NCBI GenBank assembly: GCA_036186865.1
Contig: AP025040.1
Location: 15,760,939 to 15,824,938, forward strand
Origin: Eustoma russellianum
Taxonomy: Eukaryota; Streptophyta; Magnoliopsida; Gentianales; Gentianaceae
Direction of reading: 5' to 3'
DNA length: 64,000 bases
Part shown: positions 57,180-64,000 of the stretch, piece after piece
Layout of the letters: the number at the start of each line of letters is the position of its first letter
Numbering within the stretch: the stretch's first letter is position 1
Position numbers and translations under genes: made by a program
Notes under the pieces: generated by a model
The model's input: the letters and a program-made list of their open reading frames with translations, nothing else
Told to the model about the DNA's origin: nothing
Databases searched by the model: none

Positions 57180-60100
57180 GATCCAAAAAATACACCTAAA
57201 TGGGGGTGTCACCCGTACATTGGCAAGGAAGGGCAGAGGCAACTAACCTGCCTTGCCATCCGTCCAATGCAAAAAGTAAAGAAAAAATTCACAAGACAAC
57301 ATGCTGCCTTAGTGAAAAATCAATCTAAGCTAGACTAATAACCTTGTAGCAACAGGCTGCCAGAAGGTATGCAACAAAAGTAATTCCAATGGATGCTACC
57401 AATACAATAACTCAAAATATAGCTTCAACAACATCAATGATCCTGCGAAATGCTTTGATTCGGATGATCAGCGACAAGGGTAGGAAATGTCTTGTACATA
57501 ACTCTGTAGACATGAGTATATACTCTATCCATAACATCCAAAGGCAAAAAAGCAATATCGTCAAACAACATTTTATTCCTGCCTTGCCATACAAAATAGA
57601 TTGTTACGCAATGGTTAATTTAATTGCCTTATACCTAAAATGCTTTGATTTTAGCGTTTTTTGTGCCCATGCAAGCAAACGAGTAATGTTCCTGAGGTTT
57701 AGGGGCATGCCAGACCAATTAGTAACACCAGCCCAGACCTCATTAGTTTTGGGGCACTCGAAGAAGATGTGCCTAGCAGTTTCCAAAGGAGCCCCGCATA
57801 ATGTGCAGGAAGTGGTAATAATGAATGGCATTCGGTCTTTTGTTTGCAGTTTTCCAAGTGCAGCCAACCAAAGGATGAATGCATGTTTGGAAGTGATAAT
57901 GGGATCCCAAACAATTTTTGACCAAGGTACCTTGGCACCTTTTGGCCAGAAGTACTCATAGGCTTTCCTAGGAACAAGAAATTCATTTACTACCAAATCC
58001 TTGAGCACTTCTTGCGCTCCTAGGATAGACCCGTTATCTTGGACCAAGGCGTCCCTGATTTGGAAAAGCTTCTTGATAAGGGGAGAATTGAATTTTTTGG
58101 GCACGCTGGTCCATAATGTATGGTACAGTTTGTACCTATGATTTATCCATTGAACCCACAGTGTGTCTTTTTTACGATGAAGATTCCAGAGGTGCTTTGC
58201 TAAAAGAGATGTGTTCCAAGATTTTAGATCAAAAATTCCCAACCCACTCTCACTCTTAGGCAGACACATTGTTTTCCAACTGACTAAGGCTCTTTTATTT
58301 CCATGGTTCGTTTGGCCCCACAGGAAATGTAAGCAGATGCGGTTGACTTGCTCAAGCACACCGAAGGGGATAGGGAGCGCACTCAGCCAGAAACAGTGAA
58401 TACCTTGGAAAACTGATTTGATGAGTTCTAATCTACCTGCGTAAGAAAGAGAAGAAGATTTCCACAAATTGATTTTTTTGGAGCAGTTTAGAAATGTAAG
58501 TCGAATAGTGACCAATCTGTAATTTATACCCAGCAATGGGTATACCAAGGTACCGAAAAGGCATTGAGCCAATGGTAAAACCTGTGATGGATTGCAAGCG
58601 TGTAATATCAGACACGCCAGCAATGAACATGTTTGATTTTTGAAAATTAGCTAGCAATCCAGAGCATTCTCCGAAATGTTTGAGAGAATCCATGATTTTA
58701 GACACAGAATTAACGTCTGCTTTGGAAAAAATGACTAAGTCATCAGCAAAGCATAAGTGAGTGATATGTTACTCCTTACATTTTGGATGGAAGGAGAAGT
58801 CCGGATCACAATGGAGTTTACGAAGGGATCTTGAGAATTACTCCATAGCCAGGATAAAGAGAAAAGGCGACAGGGGATCGCGCCCGCGTTTTCCCTTAAA
58901 ATGACCATAGGGGGAGCCATTAACAAGAATGGAATAGGAGGCAGTTGATATGCATTGCATGGTCCATTTTACAAAGATGGGGGGAAAACCTAAACCTATA
59001 AGTACAGTCTGCAGGAAGCTCTAATCAAGTGAGTCAAAAGCTTTTCGTATATCTACCTTGAGCATGCATTTCGGAGAGGTTCTTTTTCTACCGTATTCCC
59101 GTATTAATTCCTGAATTAGGAAGACATTTTCTACCATGGAACACCCTTTTAGGAATCCGGCTTGGGCCTTATCCATGACTTGGTTCATTAAAGGAACTAG
59201 CCTATTGACCATCACCTTAGAAATGGCTTTATAAATCACATTAAAACAAGAAATGGGCCTGTAGTCCTCAACTTTGGTGACATTAACAGTTTTAGAGATG
59301 AGAGTGATAAAAGCATGGTTTAGTTGTTTAAGGAGGGAGCCATTAATAAAAAATTCGTGAATAGCTACAAGTGTAGAAGCCCCAACTGTATCCCATGCAG
59401 ATATGAAAAAATCAGATGTGTATCCATCTGGTCCAGAAGCTTTATCTCTTCCTATCAAAAATATCGCGTCCTTGATATCAAGATCCGTAATAGGCTTAAT
59501 GAGCTCGGCAGATGAGGCCGCAGAGAGTTTGAGCCCAAGATCAAGAATGTTTTGGGAAAGTGGACTAACATCATGAACAGTTCCCAGAAGATTTTGATAG
59601 TAGGAAACGAATTGCTGCCCGACTTCATTCAAGGTGGTTGTATAAGAACCATCAGGTCGGAGGACACAGGGTATGAAAGCCTTAGCTTTGTTTCTTTTGA
59701 GAATTGAATGTTAGAATTTTGAGTTCCTGTCAGAGAGATGAATGTAAGAACTTTTAGCCAGTTGGGCAAAATATTTGCGCTCACAATCCATAAGGAAGCG
59801 AGTGAGTAGTTTCTGATTTTTGAGCTTATTTGGCCAATCAGGTAGGTGATCAGAAGGGTTCAACTGCATGTCCTCAAGGTCATTGGTAGACTTCTCAACC
59901 TAGATGATATATGAGAAAAAGCTTTTCGATTCTGATCACAAAGGAATGATTTGAGATACTTGAGTTTTTTTGCACAGTACAAACTGCCGAGTGCCATGAA
60001 TTGAAGTAGCTCAGGAATTAGCCACAGTCTCCTGGAATTGTGGAGAAGCCGACCACATGTTGTAGTATTTGAAAGGTACATTTTGTGATGGAGTAGGCTG

Positions 60101-61025
60101 AGAATTAAGAGAGGCTGTGGCCGGTGAGTGATCCGAAAGGCAACCAGACGGATGAAAATGAGCAGTGGCCTGAGGGAATGCCTCGAGAAAAGCTCCATTC
60201 CCCATGACTCGATCCAGTTTGGATTTCACACCACGCTCTTCCTATGTGTGAGAAAGACTAGTAAATGAAATGTCAACCAAACCAGATTGTGCAAAGCAAT
60301 CTATTTGGTCAATAAGTTGATAATAAGTGATAGGTCTACCCCCACCCTTTCATCCTCAGAGATGATACAATTGAAGTCACCTAAGACAACCCAGGACATA
60401 GATGAAGCAACCGATTGTTGCAATAAGGAATTCCATAGTGGCCTACGGTCCATAATGGAATTGTAGGCATACACAAACGTGGCATGAAATGATACTGCAG
60501 AAATCAAGCAAGTAATATGACAAAATATCATTTGTGCGTCAAGCGCAGCAACCACAAGTTTGACTTTCAACGGATTCCATAAGAGTAGAATCCGTTTGCC
60601 AGGATGGGACTCAAACTTATGTGCAGAGTCCTAATGTAAGAAGGTAGTATTAACTAATCTACTAAACATGCTAGTATTTAACTTGGTTTCCAACACTGCA
60701 ATGATGTCAATGTTGGAAGATTTAACAAAATTCAGCAGCCCCTTGTGCTTGAGGGGATTGTTCCAGCCCCTCAAATTCCATGACGATATCAACATTAATA
60801 ACGGGGGGTAGAGGCTGCCGACCTCCTTTTGTTTTTCCTCTTATTAGAATGAGTGACCCAGGCGGATTCAGCATTATGAGTAAGTTGTTCCGTAGTAGGA
60901 GCAATGTTATGAATGCTAAGATCCGTTGGGAAACCATTCTTGTCAAATTTTGGTAGTAATTGCACATGAATTTTGTCAAAGAATAATGACTGTACCTGCC
61001 TCAGAGTGTCATAGAACTGAGAATC
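57180..61025 (-). mobile_element. L1-type LINE nested in SIRE integrase
   Basis: It lies between SIRE integrase text ending in HFKK (61028) and text resuming in LANFCDNDNLHLP (about 57170). It is 5'-truncated, since only the last part of ORF1 remains (61024-60800; WVTHSNKRKNKRR). No clear target duplication or poly(A) tail was found, and about 15 codons of integrase (FWAEA...QNRVY region) are missing at 57130. Confidence 0.85.
57604..60790 (-). pseudogene. LINE ORF2 of the nested element: endonuclease, RT with intact FADD, zf-RVT
   Basis: Minus strand order: endonuclease (60780-59860; LVVAALDAQMIF, SWVVLGDFNCIISEDERVG), RT (59632-58430; GRDKASGPDGYTSDFF, FITLISKTVNVTKVEDYRPI, QAGFLKGCSMVENVFLIQEL, then KVDIRKAFDSLD, a frame change, LCFADDLVIFSKAD near 58735-58765, and PFRYLGIPIAGYKLQIGHYS), and the long 58623-57604 frame with HFLWGQTNHGNKRALVSWKT and a zf-RVT end CTLCGAPLETARHIFFECPK followed by TNEVW. 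The polymerase Asp pair is kept, but several stops and frame changes break the protein. Confidence 0.9.
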
Positions 61026-61027
61026 CA

Positions 61028-61990
61028 TCATTTCTTGAAGTGTTCTATTTTTCCTTTCGCAACACCATTTTGTTGAGGAGTTCTTGGATCAGAGAAATTG
61101 TGTCCATACCCTTTGGTTACACAAAATTCTTGAAACTCACCATCAAACTCACCACCTCTATCACTTCTAATTTCCTTAATTGTGTCCTCTTTGTGATTTT
61201 CTAATCTCATACAAAGTTTTATAAACTCTTGGCATACATCATTCTTTTTAGCTAAAAACATGACTCAAGTGTACCTGGAGAAGTCGTCTACCATCACAAA
61301 GGTGTAATGTTTTCCACCTAGACTTGCCCTACTAATATCCCCATACAAATCCATATGAAGCAATTGTAGAGGTTTGTTGGTGGAAATTTCACTTTTGGGC
61401 TTGAAGCTTGTTTTAACAAGCTTTGCCTTTTGACAAGTGTCACATAAGCCCATGATTTTCGAAATTCAATTTTGGAAGACCTTGGACCTTTTAATTTTTG
61501 CAAATCTCTTTGAAATTTTTAAAACTAATATGTCCAATTCGTCTATGCCATAGTTGAGTCAAATCATTTTTGGCAACTAGGCAAGAAATCTTTTGTGATA
61601 TCAAATCATATGTGCTAAATTTATAAACATCATTTTTCCTTGTAGCCTCAAAAACAATTTTATCATTCTTTTTCACAATGCATTTTCTTTTCACAAATTC
61701 AACTTGAAAATTAGCATCACATAGTTGGCTAACACTTATGAAATCATACTTAAGCTCTTCTACGTATAATACATTATTAATAGTGAAAGAAGAGTTATCA
61801 ATTTCTCCATGTCCAAGGATTTTAGCTCTCCCATTGCCAAAATACACCGTTCTACCATCTTGGAGCTGGAGCTTGTGAACAAGGTTTTGTCTCCGGTCAT
61901 GTGTGTTGAACATCCGTTGTCCATGAGCCATTTGGTTCCTTCTTATTTGGCTACTCCATTTATCTTAAGAGCCTGCAAAACCAAGAAATT
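61028..61990 (-). pseudogene. SIRE protease, GAG-pre-integrase and integrase N-terminal part
   Basis: From about 61940 the minus strand gives WLMDNGCSTHMTGDKT, the protease active-site stretch (SIRE has D-N-G), then a frame change into LQLQDGRTVYFGNGRAKI and NVLYVEELKYDFISVSQLCD. GAG-pre-integrase follows (LTQLWHRRIGHISFKNF), then after a stop the zinc and catalytic integrase parts (GLCDTCQKAKLVKTSF, NKPLQLLHMDLYG and KHYTFVMVDDFSRYT; then EIRSDRGGEFDGEFQEFC and DPRTPQQNGVAKGK). The copy ends abruptly at the LINE junction 61028. D and D of the D,D-35-E triad are visible. Confidence 0.88.
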
Positions 61991-62439
61991 TATGCATTGG
62001 TACCCTTTGATGGTTGAGTCCTTTAAGGTTAGTTTGTCGACCTTAGGCTTCCAAACATACATACTTCCAAATCTAGCTCTACATGCACTCTTCACATGTC
62101 CTACTTTGTTACAATAAAAATAAGTGGGTACATGCCTTGGTTTATAAGATGATGAGTCATGTAGTGTTTTTTCTCTTATTTGCCTTTTTCCTTAATGACT
62201 TAGGCTTAATGGAAGAATGTGATTAATTAAATCCTAAACCGGATTTATCATTTCCAATTCTTTAGTTTCTAAGTAATTTATCCAGATTATTTTCAACATC
62301 GGTTAGTTTTCGGAAGTCTAATCTTAATCTCTAACATTCTTTTCTAATTTTTACATTTTCAAGAGCTATGGTTTAGTGCATGGTGAGTATGATGTCATGA
62401 TCTTGAAACATCAAAATATTCTTATCATGCAAGCTCTTG
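61991..62439 (-). other. SIRE gag-protease linker, decayed
   Basis: Frame-broken minus-strand sequence between gag and protease. Only short coding-like fragments remain. Confidence 0.5.
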
Positions 62440-63640
62440 TTTTCTAATATGCATTTTTTTTAAATTCTTTCTTCAAGTGTTTATATTTTAAATTCAGTTT
62501 TTCAAAATCATCTTGCAAATCTCCTATTTCATCTTGTAAATTTGAAGAGTTAGAGTTCACCTCAAGGTCATTCTCGATTGCCATGAGACAAGTGTGTTGT
62601 GCTTTTGGATTCTCAACTATTACGACAAGTTCAACATCATTGTCTTCACTTTCTTCTCTTTCTGATTCGGAAAGGAGATCATCACACGTGGTTACCTCTG
62701 CTTTAAGGGCTTTCTTCTTTTGATAAAAGACCTTCTTTTCTTGCTTTTGCGGCTCCTTGGTGTGGCAATCGGCAATGGAGTGACCGGTCGACCACACCTA
62801 TAGCAATTTTCACGTGTTTCTTTGTCCTTGGGTGGTCTCTTGAAAAACTTCCTTGCTTGGGCCTTGTTTCTTGTGGCCATTCTTCTAAACTTTCTTACCA
62901 GAAGAGAAACTTCATCATCCTATTCATCGGACTCTACCACCAATCCTTTATGTGATGCTTGCGTGGGTTTGATAGGATTCATCATATTTTGTTCATCAAT
63001 AAGAATTTCATGAATAAGAAGATTATCTGATAGCTCATCAAGGTTAAGAGTCTTGAGATTCTTTGATTCGGTGATAGCGGTGACTTTAGGTGTCCATTCT
63101 CTTGGCAAAGAGTTGAGGAGTTTTGAGACAAGGTCGTCATTTGAGATTTTTTTGTCCACCATGGAAAGTTGATTCACTATTCGAGTGAATCGGTCGATTG
63201 TCTCCTCAATCTTTTCACCACTCTTCATCTCGAACATTTCATATTCCTTCATGAGCATTAGTCTTTTGGCCGTTCTTACTTGCTCAGTCCTTTCATGTAT
63301 CATTTCTAGCCTTTTCCATGCTTCATGGGTTGTTTCAAGACCTTGAAGCCTTATGAGCTCGGTGGTGGTAAGAGCACTTGAAAGAATATCGAATGCTTTG
63401 CCATTGATGGCGAAGTTTATCTTCTCTTCATCAATGTAGTCATCCTCATCTTTGAACATTGATTCTTCTTTTGAGTTGGTAACCGTAGGAACTTGGATTC
63501 CTTTGGCAACGGCTCTCTGTATATCAAATCCACAACCTTTCAAATGATTGATCATTCGAAATTTCCACAAAGAGTAATTTTGAGCATCAAATATAGGAGC
63601 TTTAGTGTTTGATCCTGAGAATAGTACAATTGGCTTGGAA
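62440..63640 (-). pseudogene. SIRE gag (UBN2-type) with frame-broken zinc knuckle
   Basis: 63570-62920 (216 codons) carries WKFRMINHLKGCGFDIQRAV, INFAINGKAFDILSSALTTT and ETTHEAWKRLEMIHERTEQV, then RFTRIVNQLSMVDKKISNDD, the copia gag core, followed by LNSLPREWTPKVTAI. After a frame change come the basic KAQARKFFKRPPKDK and the zinc knuckle, split between two frames: ENCYRCGRP in one (62822-62790) and GHSIADCH in the next (62785 on). An acidic and coiled-coil tail follows (DLLSESEREESEDNDVELV, then EIGDLQDDFEKLNLKYKHLK) down to 62444. Confidence 0.9.
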
Positions 63641-63725
63641 GTTTAGGTGTATGATGAAGAGGTTGTCATTTCCATAATCTTTAACCTTGCTACTTGCAAA
63701 GATTGGCCAAGCAATCAAGGTTATA

Positions 63726-63736
63726 CTCTGATACCA
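63726..63736 (-). other. Primer-binding site of SIRE element
   Basis: The minus strand reads TGGTATCAGAG, matching the 3' end complement of initiator-methionine tRNA, two bases after the LTR end. Confidence 0.9.
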
Positions 63737-63738
63737 AT

Positions 63739-64000
63739 TGTTAGATCCGTAACACACTCTAGAGGGGGTGAATAGAGTGTTGGACAATTTTGTAGAATTC
63801 TCATGTGTGGCTCAACTCAAATAGAATTCAAAATCAAAGCAAGAATAGGAAATGAGAAACAATGAATAGAGTGGTTCGAATCATAAATGATTCTACTCCA
63901 CTACCACTTTGTTGTCAAAGTGGATTTTCAACAACTTCTCTTCTTATTAAAGCTAATAAGAACAACCACAACAATACTTACACTAACACCTTAGTGTAGG
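63739..64000 (-). repeat. 5' LTR of SIRE element, cut by window end
   Basis: Begins TGTTAGATCCGTAACACACT on the + strand. The first 262 bp match 51655-51940 with scattered differences and a short deletion where the partner has GAGTACACCGGATATAGAG. The palindrome array should lie beyond the window. Confidence 0.92.

Larger units (their letters stand above)
51655..64000 (-). mobile_element. SIRE/Maximus-type copia element with nested LINE, right LTR incomplete in window
   Basis: The left LTR (3' LTR in element sense) is about 51655-53004. Its polypurine tract is 53005-53018 (AAAAAAGGGGAGAT on minus). The primer site TGGTATCAGAG is 63736-63726, and the 5' LTR starts at 63739 and leaves the window. 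The order on the minus strand is gag, protease, integrase, RT, RNase H, then an extra 3' ORF, as in SIRE elements. An L1 LINE lies inside integrase. Frame changes in the gag knuckle and protease and a destroyed RT active site make this copy dead. Confidence 0.92.

Noticed and set aside
57389..57961. 190-codon + strand ORF
   Set aside because: Antisense shadow of the LINE zf-RVT reading frame at 58623-57604.

Overview
This is a eudicot plant nuclear window (an asterid is possible, but I cannot fix the species). The signs are one intron-containing WUSCHEL-related homeobox gene surrounded by plant LTR retrotransposons (copia, SIRE/Maximus-like copia, Tekay/Del-like gypsy, a Transposase_28-type element), L1- and RTE-type LINEs, Au-SINE-like and other tRNA-derived SINEs, a hAT relic and many AT microsatellites. 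Nothing bacterial or organellar was seen. The only convincing host gene is a four-exon WOX1-type gene (WOX1/MAEWEST/LAMINA1/STENOFOLIA group) on the + strand at 22722-26517. It reads through intact to a 346-residue protein with homeodomain, WUS box and the C-terminal leaf-blade box.

Layout. 1-4892: minus-strand LTR element with an array of ~67-bp repeats in a three-unit higher-order pattern (1-755), a spliced Transposase_28/coiled-coil gene relic (1255-3646) and one LTR (4110-4892). 4893-8430: SINE and LINE-tail fragments and a short tandem repeat. 8440-8735: an array of ATCGATCGAT palindromes. 8828-10853: pieces of a minus-strand copia element (protease, gag, primer-binding site, short LTR) around an unassigned CT-rich segment. 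10866-14119: a LINE C-terminus split by a 2.5-kb solo LTR with a perfect GATTG duplication. 14795-16152: a SIRE solo LTR inside an AT microsatellite. 16307-21101: an L1 LINE with a 14-bp target duplication, its 5' junction later duplicated as a perfect 199-bp tandem. 22722-26517: WOX1, with a SINE in intron 2.

27172-38907: a copia element whose left LTR is split by an 8.6-kb gypsy-type large retrotransposon derivative (27528-36158; two ~2.6-kb LTRs, almost no coding capacity, perfect TGCTG duplication). 39-51 kb: SINEs, a hAT relic with a perfect 8-bp duplication (42227-44051), a 204-codon ORF between two AT tracts, a tandemly duplicated SINE region and a 5'-truncated RTE LINE (49165-50995). 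51655-64000: a SIRE-type copia element on the minus strand with gag, protease, integrase, RT/RNase H, an extra 3' ORF and both LTRs (the right one runs off the window). It is broken by an L1 LINE (57180-61025) and by frame and catalytic-site damage.

No autonomous element looks intact. The most unusual recurring signal is a family of near-perfect ATCGATCGAT-centred palindromes, arranged in arrays with half-sites. They occur independently in SIRE copia LTRs, in the Tekay/Del-type LTRs, in the SIRE internal region and at 8.4 kb, so unrelated retroelement lineages in this genome share one sequence theme. All coordinates and duplications were read by eye. No alignment or database search was run.
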